Positions 40,682 through 49,123 of a DNA stretch of 64,000 bases are shown in pieces; positions within the stretch are counted from its first letter, which is position 1; each line of letters opens with the position of its first letter. This stretch comes from Psychroserpens burtonensis DSM 12212 (GTDB taxonomy: Bacteria; Bacteroidota; Bacteroidia; Flavobacteriales; Flavobacteriaceae). The DNA is taken from contig NZ_AUDE01000013.1 in the NCBI RefSeq assembly GCF_000425305.1, positions 100,085-164,084 of the forward strand. The letters run 5' to 3'. The notes under the pieces were generated by a model, which had not been told where the DNA came from, did not search any database, and was given only the letters and a program-made list of their open reading frames with translations. The translations under genes and the position numbers were made by a program.

Positions 40682-42793
40682 ATGAAGAATCGTTTCTTAC
40701 TTGTGTTTTTATTTGTTTTTGGTTTTATAACTGCGCAAGAAGCTTCAAGTTTTGAGAAATCACCAATATTTCCTGAGTGCGAAGCACAACCTATTGACGA
40801 ATTGAAAACATGTTTTAATAATAAAATCAATGCCTATATTTTTAAAGCGTTTAAGGTTCCTCAAATAGTTAATGATGATAGCTATAAAGGTGAAATCAAA
40901 GTGCTTTTTGAAGTTGATAAAGAAGGTGAGATTTCAGTACTTTATATAGATGCAGTTTATGACGAGCTCAAAGAAGAAACAAAGCGTATTTTTGATTCAT
41001 TGCCAAAAGTAACTCCGGGGACATACAACGGGAAGCCTACATTTTATCAGTACTCAATAGGTATAAAAATACCTTTAGTAGGTTTATTGGAAATTCAAAC
41101 CCAACAAGCAAAAGTGAATACTATAAAACTTATTGAAGCTACAGATATTAATACAGATATAAGCGATGAATATAAAAGTGTCACTGATAGTATCGTTACA
41201 TACGAAAAGCTAGAATACAGCAGTCAGTTAAATATTCCATTTACACATAACTATTATGCTAGGTTTGACCAAGAAATGAATGGTCTAGGAACCAATAGCC
41301 ATACAGCAGCGAAACCATTTACTTATGATGAAGTTTCAGTTTATTATGATTTTAAAGCCGAAAAAGAAGGGTTGGTAAAAGGCAGTGAGGGATGGTGGAG
41401 TAAAAAATTATGGAATGAGCATTTAGTTGAAGTTCAAGGGAAAGACTATTGGTTTACAGTAGATCCTATTTTTGATTTACAAGTAGGTAAAGATACCGAA
41501 GCAGATTTTAGTTCTACCTACAATAATACAAGAGGAATTTTTATTCAAGGAGGCTTGGGTAAGAAGTTTAATTTCACAACCTCTATTTATGAAAGTCAAG
41601 GTCGTTTTGCACAGTACTTTAATGAGTATGCTTTAAGCTTACAAGCTGAAGGAGGTGAGGCAATCGTGCCAGGAAGAGGTTTATCTAAACTTTTTAAAGA
41701 TGGCGGCTTTGATTACCCAGTTGCAGAAGCTTACATATCGTACTCACCAGCAAAATTTATCAATGTTCAATTTGGGCACGGTAAAAACTTTATAGGTGAT
41801 GGTTATAGATCATTATTTCAAGGAGATGCTACGAGTCCGTATCCGTTTTTTAAACTCAATACCAAATTTTGGAAAATCAAATATACTAATACTTGGATGT
41901 GGCTTAGAGATGTAAGAGGAGAAGTCACAGAGGATGGTGCCTTTTTAACTAAATATATGGCAAACCACTATTTGAGTTGGAATGTCACCAAGCGATTAAA
42001 TATTGGTTTATTTGAATCTGTACTTTGGGCAAATGATAATAATAGGGGATTTGATATTAATTATTTAAATCCGGTTATTTTTTACAGAGCTATTGAGTTT
42101 TCTACAGGACAGGATGCTGGTAATGCTATTCTAGGAGCATCTGCAAAATATAAGTGGAACAACAAAATAAATCTCTATGGACAGTTTATACTAGATGAAT
42201 TTGCTATCAACGATGTCACAGCAGGTGATAAGAGTTGGAGAAATAAGTTTGGCTACCAATTAGGGATTAAATATTTTGATGCTTTTAAGGTAGATAATTT
42301 ATTGCTTCAATTTGAATACAATAGAGTGCGACCATATACCTACTCGCATAATTCTATCGTGTTAAACTATGCGCATAACAATCAGCCAATGGCGCATCTT
42401 TGGGGAGCGAATTTTAGTGAAGCTATTCTAATAAGTCGTTACAATTACAAACGTTGGTTTGGTGATGCTAAATTTATCTTCGGAAAGCGAGGTTTTGATT
42501 TCAATGAAGGTGATGATTTTTCAAATTACGGAAGCAATATTTACAGAAGTGAAGTAGATCGTAATGCCAATACAGGAATATCTGTTGGACAAGGAAACAC
42601 AACAGATGTCTTTCAAGCAGATTTAGGTGGTGGTTATATCATCAATCCGGCCACTAACTTGAGATTATTTACCAATATCACCTTTAGAAATTACAATCCA
42701 GAAGCAGATACTGCAGCGGCCTTAAATACAAGTACAACTTGGTTTACGGTTGGAGTAAGAACCGATTTGTTTAATTGGTATAATGATTTTTAG
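40682..42793 (+). CDS. remB: RemB-like outer-membrane barrel protein with an N-terminal TonB-C-type domain
   Basis: 703 residues with a signal peptide ending at FITAQ. Residues about 25-140 repeat the domain of the two preceding TonB proteins (SPIFPECEA, LKTCFNNKI, GEIKVLFEVDKEGEI, and a final YSIGIKIPLVG). From about residue 180 to the end the sequence is rich in aromatic-capped amphipathic strands and resembles the Wzi/capsule-assembly type beta-barrel. This combination matches what is annotated in flavobacteria as gliding-motility protein RemB. In Flavobacterium johnsoniae RemB was linked to surface motility, but its mechanism is unknown. The gene name rests on my memory of the family, so it is moderate in certainty; the barrel call is firmer. 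Its stop is 3 bases from the end of the convergent pseudogene. Confidence 0.7.
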   Translation: MKNRFLLVFLFVFGFITAQEASSFEKSPIFPECEAQPIDELKTCFNNKINAYIFKAFKVPQIVNDDSYKGEIKVLFEVDKEGEISVLYIDAVYDELKEETKRIFDSLPKVTPGTYNGKPTFYQYSIGIKIPLVGLLEIQTQQAKVNTIKLIEATDINTDISDEYKSVTDSIVTYEKLEYSSQLNIPFTHNYYARFDQEMNGLGTNSHTAAKPFTYDEVSVYYDFKAEKEGLVKGSEGWWSKKLWNEHLVEVQGKDYWFTVDPIFDLQVGKDTEADFSSTYNNTRGIFIQGGLGKKFNFTTSIYESQGRFAQYFNEYALSLQAEGGEAIVPGRGLSKLFKDGGFDYPVAEAYISYSPAKFINVQFGHGKNFIGDGYRSLFQGDATSPYPFFKLNTKFWKIKYTNTWMWLRDVRGEVTEDGAFLTKYMANHYLSWNVTKRLNIGLFESVLWANDNNRGFDINYLNPVIFYRAIEFSTGQDAGNAILGASAKYKWNNKINLYGQFILDEFAINDVTAGDKSWRNKFGYQLGIKYFDAFKVDNLLLQFEYNRVRPYTYSHNSIVLNYAHNNQPMAHLWGANFSEAILISRYNYKRWFGDAKFIFGKRGFDFNEGDDFSNYGSNIYRSEVDRNANTGISVGQGNTTDVFQADLGGGYIINPATNLRLFTNITFRNYNPEADTAAALNTSTTWFTVGVRTDLFNWYNDF

Positions 42794-42796
42794 GAG

Positions 42797-43657
42797 TTAG
42801 TCCTTCAAACTCAAATAAAAAGTCCTCCTAATCTTTTTAGAATTAATAAACCCAGTTCCATAATCTAAAGCGTCATATGTTTTGGTAAACACTTCGGTTT
42901 TACCCGCTTTTATTTCTTCGGAAATTTTAGATCTTAGGTCCTCTAGCATTTTTAGAAAGCTTTGATCCTCTTCTTTATGAGACAACTTTCTATGACCAGG
43001 AATCACTTTAGTATCATGATCAATGGGTTGAAGACCTAGTTTTACAGCATTGATATAACCGTTAATACTGCCTCCAGAGTCTAAATCTATATAGGGATAG
43101 CGTTCTTTAGAGTAGGTGCCCCCTGTGTGCAGCACATTGCTTTTAGTGAAATATAGAAGTGCGTCACCATCTGTATGCGCATGTCCTATATGAAACATAC
43201 CAATTTTCTCTCCGTTTATAAATAGGTTGAGTTCATCGTTAAAGGTGATAATTGGCAAAGCTGCTTTAGCTTCCGAAGAACCGTCACGCTTTGGTGTCGA
43301 TTGCATATGTTGTCTCACATTATCATGAGCAATAATTATTGCACTTAGCTTTCGCCTATTTTCGTTTCCACCTGTATGGTCACCATGATGATGCGTGTTG
43401 ACTAAAAATTTGATGTCTTTATCGCTTAACGCTTTGATAGCAGTGTGGATTTTTTCTGAAAGCGGTGCAAATTGGTTTCAATTATAAAAACACTATCTTC
43501 TCCTATGGAAACCCCAATGTTTCCCCAGCACCTAAGAGCATATACACGTGGTCTGAAAATTTTATAGTCTCCATTTCAACGTTATCAAAACGTTGTACGT
43601 TCCCGAAATTTACGAATAGAAAAAAATAATAATTATAAGCACAGATAAATATTTCAT
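42797..43657 (-). pseudogene. Metallo-beta-lactamase-fold hydrolase broken by three frameshifts
   Basis: Read from an ATG at 43657, the gene starts as a signal peptide (MKYLSVLIIIIFF). It then needs a +1 correction in a T run (near 43620-43626 on the plus strand) to continue as FVNFGNVQRFDNVEM...VYMLLGAG. It needs another at a G run (43523-43526) to read GNIGVSIGEDSVFIIE, and a third near 43474 to read QFAPLSEKIHTAIKALSD. After that the frame is open to the stop. It includes the zinc motif HHHGDH (HxHxDH), a second zinc histidine in FHIGHAHTDGD and PGHRKLS. All three are single-base losses in short homopolymers. Together they remove one codon, so start and stop are in phase. Functional relatives are periplasmic MBL hydrolases (cyclase-like/quinohemoprotein-adjacent type); the substrate is unknown. 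Confidence 0.85.
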
Positions 43658-43908
43658 GAATATTTTTAAAAAAAAGAGTCTTATAAAGATAGATCAACTT
43701 AAAGAGATTAATGCGACGTGGAATTATAAGTGTGTTTTGAAAATCAGGTTGCTTTTAACTCAATAGAGTCTTATATATTAATCAATTTAAGGCGATTTCT
43801 GAAAAAGTATATAGTACAAGTTTTGATTCTAATATTTAAAATTAAATGAAGTTCGGTTGGTCAAAGTAAGCAGTTATTTTTCTTAACAGTATTTAATTAT
43901 GTTTTGAA

Positions 43909-43939
43909 TTGTCCAAAAGCTTTTTTCAGAGTATCTTTG
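43909..43939 (+). promoter_or_regulatory. Promoter of the ctaB operon
   Basis: TTG (43909-43911), a 20-base spacer and TATCTTTG (43932-43939), followed by CAAAC, fit the Bacteroidota consensus well. Transcription would start near 43946, so the ctaB start must lie downstream of that. Confidence 0.75.
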
Positions 43940-43962
43940 CAAACGCAATAAAACCTCTTGTA

Positions 43963-44859
43963 TTGAGTACTGGTAAATCATCTGTGAATCAAGTGTCATT
44001 AATTTCTGATTTTAAGGAAATCACGAAAATGAGACTGTCTATAAGTGTCGTGTTTTCTGCACTTGCAGGTTACCTTCTTGGTGTTGTTGGTCAGGTTGAT
44101 TTTTACACGCTAACGCTATTAGCTTTTGGTGGTTATTTTATGGTTGGTGCCTCCAATGCCTTTAATCAAATTATTGAAAAGGACTTAGATGTGTTAATGG
44201 ATCGCACTAAAAACCGCCCAGTTCCTGCAGGTAGAATGAGTGTTAGATCTGCATTTATTATAGCAACAGTTTTCACTCTTTTAGGGATCACTGTACTTTA
44301 TATTATTAATGAGCGTACAGCGATGTATGGGGCAATTTCTATTTTTCTTTATACTTGCGTATATACACCTTTAAAAACCAAAACACCGTTGGCTGTTTTT
44401 GTGGGAGCTATTCCTGGAGCCATCCCGTTTATGTTAGGTTGGGTAGCTGCAAGAAATGATTTTGGCATTGAATCTGGAACCTTATTCGCATTACAGTTTT
44501 TTTGGCAATTCCCTCATTTTTGGGCTATTGGGTGGTTTTTATTTGACGATTACGAAAAAGGTGGCTTCTATATGTTACCCACAAGAAAACGAGATAAAGG
44601 AACAGCAGTGCAAATTATTATGTATACTATTTGGACGATACTTATATCTATCGTGCCTGTTTTTAATGTGACTGGTGATTTAAAACTGTCTGTGGTGGCA
44701 GCAGTTATCGTCTTTTTAATAGGCTTAGTAATGCTCTATTATGCATTTGAATTATTTAAAAAAAGAACAACAAAAGCAGCAAAACAATTGATGCTTTCTA
44801 GCGTGATTTATATTACACTATTACAAATTGTTTACGTTGCAGATAAATTTATAAGATAA
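43963..44859 (+). CDS. ctaB: Protohaem IX farnesyltransferase (haem O synthase)
   Basis: 298 residues if started at the TTG at 43963, giving MSTGKSSVNQVSLISDFKEITK, which agrees with the usual flavobacterial N-terminus. The frame is open to 43909, but that upstream part is the promoter. The enzyme attaches a farnesyl group to haem b to make haem O, the precursor of haem A for the oxidase in this window. UbiA-family features are present: NQIIEKDLDVLMDRTKNRP (the first aspartate-rich motif) and about nine transmembrane helices. It leads the second oxidase block; the stop is 1 base before the next ATG. Confidence 0.95.
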   Translation: MSTGKSSVNQVSLISDFKEITKMRLSISVVFSALAGYLLGVVGQVDFYTLTLLAFGGYFMVGASNAFNQIIEKDLDVLMDRTKNRPVPAGRMSVRSAFIIATVFTLLGITVLYIINERTAMYGAISIFLYTCVYTPLKTKTPLAVFVGAIPGAIPFMLGWVAARNDFGIESGTLFALQFFWQFPHFWAIGWFLFDDYEKGGFYMLPTRKRDKGTAVQIIMYTIWTILISIVPVFNVTGDLKLSVVAAVIVFLIGLVMLYYAFELFKKRTTKAAKQLMLSSVIYITLLQIVYVADKFIR

Positions 44860-44860
44860 A

Positions 44861-45442
44861 ATGGATTTAACACAAGGAACATTAAAAGAAAAGAATGATA
44901 GAGCCAAACGTATGATGCTTTGGTTTGGAATAGGATCTTTAATCATGTCGTTTGCAGGTTTAACAAGTGCTGTTTTAGTAAGCAGAAAACGTGAAGACTG
45001 GATGACCGATTTTACTATGCCAAAAGCATTTTTTATAAGTTGCGTGCTCATCTTGATAAGTAGTCTAAGCTTTGTTGTGGCAAAAAGAGCTTTGAAAAAT
45101 AATAATAGGAGCCTTACAACAGCAATGTTGGTGTTGACTTTTGTTTTAGGTATAGGCTTCATAATGAGTCAGTATGCAGGTTTTAATCAAATTGTAGCCT
45201 CTGGCTATTACTTTACAGGACAAGCGTCTAATGTGACGATGAGTTTTATATACGTGATTGCTTTTTTGCATATTTTGCATGTTGCAGCGGGATTAATCTC
45301 ATTATTAGTTGTTATTTATAATCATTTTAAACAAAAATATACTGCTACCGAAATGCTAGGTGTGGAGCTTTCGGCAACCTTTTGGCATTTTGTAGATATA
45401 CTGTGGTTATTCTTGTTTTTATTTTTAACATTTATAGTTTAA
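44861..45442 (+). CDS. Cytochrome c oxidase subunit III-like protein, short form
   Basis: 193 residues with five hydrophobic helices. SYVIAFLHILHVAAGLISL-type and FWHFVDILWLFLFLFLTFIV segments carry the conserved His/Glu and 'WHFVD-x-x-W' ending of the haem-copper oxidase subunit III family. It is shorter than the second copy that follows and lacks its soluble loop. It probably stabilises subunit I and supports proton uptake. Start ATG is directly after the ctaB stop, so translational coupling is likely. Confidence 0.88.
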   Translation: MDLTQGTLKEKNDRAKRMMLWFGIGSLIMSFAGLTSAVLVSRKREDWMTDFTMPKAFFISCVLILISSLSFVVAKRALKNNNRSLTTAMLVLTFVLGIGFIMSQYAGFNQIVASGYYFTGQASNVTMSFIYVIAFLHILHVAAGLISLLVVIYNHFKQKYTATEMLGVELSATFWHFVDILWLFLFLFLTFIV

Positions 45443-45544
45443 TTTTTCAATCATTTTTATAAGCAAGAACTTGTGATTTAGTCTAGTATAGACCTCTGGT
45501 TTTAAAATTTAGAATCGGATGTTTTTTTAGATAGATAAAATGAT

Positions 45545-45552
45545 TATTTTTG
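45545..45552 (+). promoter_or_regulatory. -7 element for the second subunit III gene
   Basis: TATTTTTG followed by TGCAAC fits TAnnTTTG and lies 28 bases before the chosen ATG at 45581. A T-rich stretch rather than a clean TTG occupies the -33 region. Confidence 0.5.
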
Positions 45553-45580
45553 TGCAACTTTTAATAATTAAATGCTTTAT

Positions 45581-46558
45581 ATGGATACTACAGTAGCGAA
45601 TACTGGAACAGAAGGCAAAAGCTGGGGTGGAGGAAAAGAGCCACTCAAGTCTAGTTATGGTAAAATGATGATGTGGTTTTTTATCGTATCTGATGCCTTA
45701 ACGTTTTCGGGTTTTTTAGCAGCTTATGGATTTTCACGTTTTAAGTTTATGGGCTCGTGGCCTATAGCTGACGAGGTGTTTACGCACGTTCCGTTTTTTC
45801 ATGGGAATTATCCAATGATTTATGTTGCTTTTATGACATTTGTTTTAATTATGTCGTCTGTAACAATGGTATTAGCTGTTGATGCTGGTCATCACATGAA
45901 GAAATCAAAAGTAACATGGTATATGTTCTTAACCATTATTGGTGGTCTAATTTTCGTTGGCTCACAAGCTTGGGAATGGGGAACATTTATTAAAGGTGAG
46001 TATGGTGCAGTACAAACAAAAGGAGGCAATATTCTTCAATTTGTTGATTCAGACGGGAAAAGAGTGGCTGTAAGTGAAATGGCAATCTCTGTGGAAGATG
46101 AGAGAGTTAGGCATTTGAGAAAAAACGGACTTTGGTTCGTAGAAGAAGGTCCTTTGCCAGTATATACAGTTCAAGAGGTTTATAATGGGTTAGTTGCGCA
46201 TCCAAATGTGCATATACGAACGCAAGATCTTAATGAGGAAGGTGAAAAAACAATCCTATCTAGAGAGGAGTCACTCACTAAATTAAAGAGAGAAGGGACG
46301 CTTGTTGTTCATGGAGCCAACTTAGAGGTTAATGAATATGGAGCTTCACTATTCGCAGATTTCTTTTTCTTCATTACAGGATTTCACGGTTTCCATGTAT
46401 TCTCTGGAGTTGTAATTAATATTATTATTTTCTTCAATGTTATCCTTGGAACTTATGAGAGGAGAGGTAGCTATGAAATGGTAGAAAAAGTTGGATTGTA
46501 TTGGCACTTTGTCGATTTAGTATGGGTATTCGTATTTACATTCTTCTACCTAGTATAA
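45581..46558 (+). CDS. Cytochrome c oxidase subunit III-like protein, long form with soluble loop
   Basis: 325 residues from MDTTVANTGTEGK; an ATG three codons earlier is the alternative. The membrane part has YGKMMMWFFIVSDALTFSGF, HVPFFHGNYPM, FFFFITGFHGFHVFSGV and the ending YWHFVDLVWVFVFTFFYLV, all typical of subunit III. Between the fourth and fifth helices lies a hydrophilic loop of about 110 residues (about 145-255) which is not in mitochondrial-type subunit III but is usual in flavobacterial copies. It pairs with the short form just upstream. Confidence 0.92.
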   Translation: MDTTVANTGTEGKSWGGGKEPLKSSYGKMMMWFFIVSDALTFSGFLAAYGFSRFKFMGSWPIADEVFTHVPFFHGNYPMIYVAFMTFVLIMSSVTMVLAVDAGHHMKKSKVTWYMFLTIIGGLIFVGSQAWEWGTFIKGEYGAVQTKGGNILQFVDSDGKRVAVSEMAISVEDERVRHLRKNGLWFVEEGPLPVYTVQEVYNGLVAHPNVHIRTQDLNEEGEKTILSREESLTKLKREGTLVVHGANLEVNEYGASLFADFFFFITGFHGFHVFSGVVINIIIFFNVILGTYERRGSYEMVEKVGLYWHFVDLVWVFVFTFFYLV

Positions 46559-46578
46559 TAAAGAATAAAAGTTAAAAA

Positions 46579-47019
46579 ATGGCACAAGAACATAAATTAG
46601 AAATATTTAGAGGCACTCTTAAGTTTAAATCTAACACTCAAAAAATTTGGGGTGTTTTAATTTTCTTAACTTTAGTGACCATAGTGGAAGTTGTTTTGGG
46701 GATTTACAAACCAGAATCCTTAATGCATGCATGGATAGCACCTTTTGAAGGTGGGCTTTTAGCAACGTTAGGAAACTTATTTTTGTCTCCAATTATTTAT
46801 ATGAAGCCATTAAATTTAATATTCATTGTATTAACAATTGTTAAGGCATATTATATTACTTGGGACTTCATGCATATGAGAGACGAGACAGGAGCATTAA
46901 GACGTATGGTCGTTTGGACTGGTGTTTTCTTAGTATGCTACTTAATTTTCATCTTATTACAAGAGGGTGGTTACATTCAAGGTGTCTATGAAAATGGTTT
47001 TATTAAAACAGATTTTTAA
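46579..47019 (+). CDS. Cytochrome c oxidase subunit IV-like protein
   Basis: 146 residues with three transmembrane helices and the family block WDFMHMRDETGALRRMVVW. This is the prokaryotic subunit IV/CyoD-like component that helps assemble the oxidase. It follows the long subunit III by 20 bases and ends the structural-gene part of this operon; a terminator comes next. Confidence 0.88.
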   Translation: MAQEHKLEIFRGTLKFKSNTQKIWGVLIFLTLVTIVEVVLGIYKPESLMHAWIAPFEGGLLATLGNLFLSPIIYMKPLNLIFIVLTIVKAYYITWDFMHMRDETGALRRMVVWTGVFLVCYLIFILLQEGGYIQGVYENGFIKTDF

Positions 47020-47047
47020 CATAGTATTATCATTATAAAGTATAGTA

Positions 47048-47077
47048 AAAGACGGTTTTTTAAACCGTCTTTTTTTA
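47048..47077 (+). terminator. Terminator after subunit IV
   Basis: AAAGACGGTTT (47048-47058) pairs with AAACCGTCTTT (47062-47072) over a 3-base loop and runs into T's. Confidence 0.85.
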
Positions 47078-47083
47078 TTTTTG
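47076..47083 (+). promoter_or_regulatory. -7 element overlapping the terminator tail
   Basis: TATTTTTG, followed by CAGT, begins in the T tract of the terminator and ends 4 bases before the next ATG. If used, it would give a nearly leaderless transcript for the 47088 gene. Confidence 0.4.
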
Positions 47084-47087
47084 CAGT

Positions 47088-47804
47088 ATGGAAAAAAGCA
47101 ATATCAAACGGAATCTTGTATTAAGCATATTATTCTTTTTACCTGTAGCATTCTTATTGATGCTGTATCCTTCTACACATAACTATGACCCCTTAGAAAT
47201 AGTAGGTGATAATGTCTCAGATTTAGAATTATTCACTTCAGATTCTGAAGCCGAAATCCTCCTTAAAGACCACATTACTATTGTTGGCTTCCTCGGAAAT
47301 GATCCACAAAGTCACCTCATAGCTGCTTCAAATCTTAAAGAGTTAGTCTATGATAAGTTTTTAGGATTTAAGAAATTTCAAGTGGTTATTGTTTTACCGA
47401 AAGGAACTGAATCTGAGGCGGAAAAATTTCATAGAGAAATCGACAACTATGCAGATATGCGCTTTTGGCATTATGTCTTTGGACAGCCAAATGATATTAA
47501 AAAAATATTTGATAGCCTCAAAACAGAAGAACCTTTAGATGGTAATTTGTTTACAGATCACGTATTTGTCATCGATAAGGATTTAAGCCAACGTGGACGT
47601 TTAGATGATAGAAAGGATAAGGAGAAAGAAAAGAAAGAAATAATTTATCCTTTGTATTCTTATGACTGTATTGAGATTGACGAAATTAAGAACAAAATGA
47701 GTGATGATCTGAGGATTTTATTTACCGAGTATCGCCAAAAACGTAAGGGTAAATTTGATTCATCATCGCGACGAGCAGAAGATTTAAATGCTAACGATAA
47801 ATAA
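47088..47804 (+). CDS. Membrane-anchored SCO/thioredoxin-like protein without redox cysteines
   Basis: 238 residues with one N-terminal membrane anchor (about 9-26) and a soluble domain outside. The patterns ITIVGFLGNDPQSHL, FQVVIVLPKGTESEAEKF and DGNLFTDHVFVIDKDLSQRGRLDDR look like the strands and the 'D-x-x-x-x-R-G' region of SCO/thioredoxin-fold proteins. The CxxxC copper motif is absent, however; the only cysteine is near the C-terminus (YDCIEID). It sits directly ahead of a true SCO gene (6 bases), so a role in oxidase assembly is likely. The fold assignment is an inference from pattern, not a recognised family name. Confidence 0.7.
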   Translation: MEKSNIKRNLVLSILFFLPVAFLLMLYPSTHNYDPLEIVGDNVSDLELFTSDSEAEILLKDHITIVGFLGNDPQSHLIAASNLKELVYDKFLGFKKFQVVIVLPKGTESEAEKFHREIDNYADMRFWHYVFGQPNDIKKIFDSLKTEEPLDGNLFTDHVFVIDKDLSQRGRLDDRKDKEKEKKEIIYPLYSYDCIEIDEIKNKMSDDLRILFTEYRQKRKGKFDSSSRRAEDLNANDK

Positions 47805-47810
47805 ATTATT

Positions 47811-48566
47811 ATGAGCACAAAAAAAACAAATTATTCTTATATAGGTATCGCTTTTATTCTTTTAGTCTTCGGAATTATTTTTGTTCCAAAGATTATAAAT
47901 AGAGTAAAAGGTGGAGATATCGTAAGATCTGAAAGTAGATCAAAAGAGGTGTCATCAGATGCTGAAGGTTTTGTGTCTGATTTAATGTTCTTAGAGATTA
48001 ACGGTATACCTAAAAAAGTTCCACCATTCTCTTTTGTTAATCAGGATGGAAAAAACATCACAAATAAAGATTATGAAGGTAAGGTGTACTTAGTAGAGTT
48101 TTTCTTTACAACGTGTGGTTCAATTTGTCCTAGAATGAATAGAAACTTAGTAGAGATTCAAAACACATTTTCTGATTTTGAGAATTTTGGAGTGGCTTCA
48201 TTTACTATAAATCCAGAATATGACACGCAGGAGGTTTTAAAAGCATATGCTGAAAATTACGGGATTACTAACCCAAACTGGCATTTTATGACTGGAAATC
48301 AAGATACTATTTATGATTTAGCAAATATTGGTTTCAATATTTATGCGGGAGAAAATCCAAATGTTGATGATGGCTTTGAGCATTCAGGAAACTTTGCGCT
48401 CATAGATAAAGACGGTTTTATGCGCTCTAGAAAAGACAACTTCGAAAACCCTAAAATTTTCTATAAAGGCATTATTAGTGAAGAAGAGAAAGTTGATGAT
48501 GATGGAGAAACCGAAGAAATAAGTATGCTTAAAGAAGATATCGCTAAACTATTAAAAGAAGATTAA
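47811..48566 (+). CDS. SCO1/SenC family copper chaperone
   Basis: 251 residues with one N-terminal anchor and a periplasmic thioredoxin-fold domain. The metal motif is complete: FFFTTCGSICPRMNRNL has CxxxC (about residues 102-106), and the partner histidine is in GFEHSGNFALIDKDG. SCO proteins deliver copper to, or reduce, the CuA site of oxidase subunit II, here CoxB. Its place among oxidase genes fits. Confidence 0.95.
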   Translation: MSTKKTNYSYIGIAFILLVFGIIFVPKIINRVKGGDIVRSESRSKEVSSDAEGFVSDLMFLEINGIPKKVPPFSFVNQDGKNITNKDYEGKVYLVEFFFTTCGSICPRMNRNLVEIQNTFSDFENFGVASFTINPEYDTQEVLKAYAENYGITNPNWHFMTGNQDTIYDLANIGFNIYAGENPNVDDGFEHSGNFALIDKDGFMRSRKDNFENPKIFYKGIISEEEKVDDDGETEEISMLKEDIAKLLKED

Positions 48567-48571
48567 TTGAA

Positions 48572-49120
48572 ATGAATACTGTAGAAAACCCTTCCGAAGA
48601 AAAAAAATACAACAAATGGATCGTTCTTTTGGCTGTTGTGATTCCTGTTGTAGTTGCAGTTCTTTCAAGGTTGAAATTACAAGATTTTGGCATTGAAGTA
48701 GAACCACTATCATTTTTGCCTCCAATTTATGCTACAATTAATGGGTTAACTGCATTTGTTTTAATTTTTGCATTGGTCGCAATTAAAAACAAAAACAGAA
48801 AACTTCACGAGCGTTTAATGAAGTTTGCAATCACATTATCGGTTGCGTTTTTAGTGATGTACGTCGCGTATCACATGACTAGTGATTCAACAAAATTTGG
48901 CGGAGAAGGTGCTATAAAATATGTATACTACTTTATCCTGATTACACATATATTATTGTCAATTATAATCATTCCTTTCGTATTGATTACTTATGTAAGA
49001 GCCATTACTCATAATTTTGAGCGTCACAAGAAAATAGCAAAAATCACATTTCCATTATGGCTATATGTTGCTGTAACTGGAGTTGTAGTGTATGCTATGA
49101 TTTCACCATATTATATTTAA
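48572..49120 (+). CDS. DUF420 membrane protein
   Basis: 182 residues, five transmembrane helices. The histidines in KLHERLMKFAI, YVAYHMTSD, LITHILLSI and NFERHKKIAK are spaced as in the DUF420/CtaM-like family. In Bacillus-type Gram-positives the related CtaM is needed to make active A-type oxidase, which fits this neighbourhood. The exact step (haem A insertion or copper) is not known for flavobacteria. It lies 5 bases after the SCO gene. Confidence 0.88.
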   Translation: MNTVENPSEEKKYNKWIVLLAVVIPVVVAVLSRLKLQDFGIEVEPLSFLPPIYATINGLTAFVLIFALVAIKNKNRKLHERLMKFAITLSVAFLVMYVAYHMTSDSTKFGGEGAIKYVYYFILITHILLSIIIIPFVLITYVRAITHNFERHKKIAKITFPLWLYVAVTGVVVYAMISPYYI

Positions 49121-49123
49121 ATT

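Noticed and set aside
43503..43697. Stand-alone 64-residue minus-strand gene
   Set aside because: It is the frameshifted 5' part of the MBL-fold pseudogene; the true start is in another frame at 43657.
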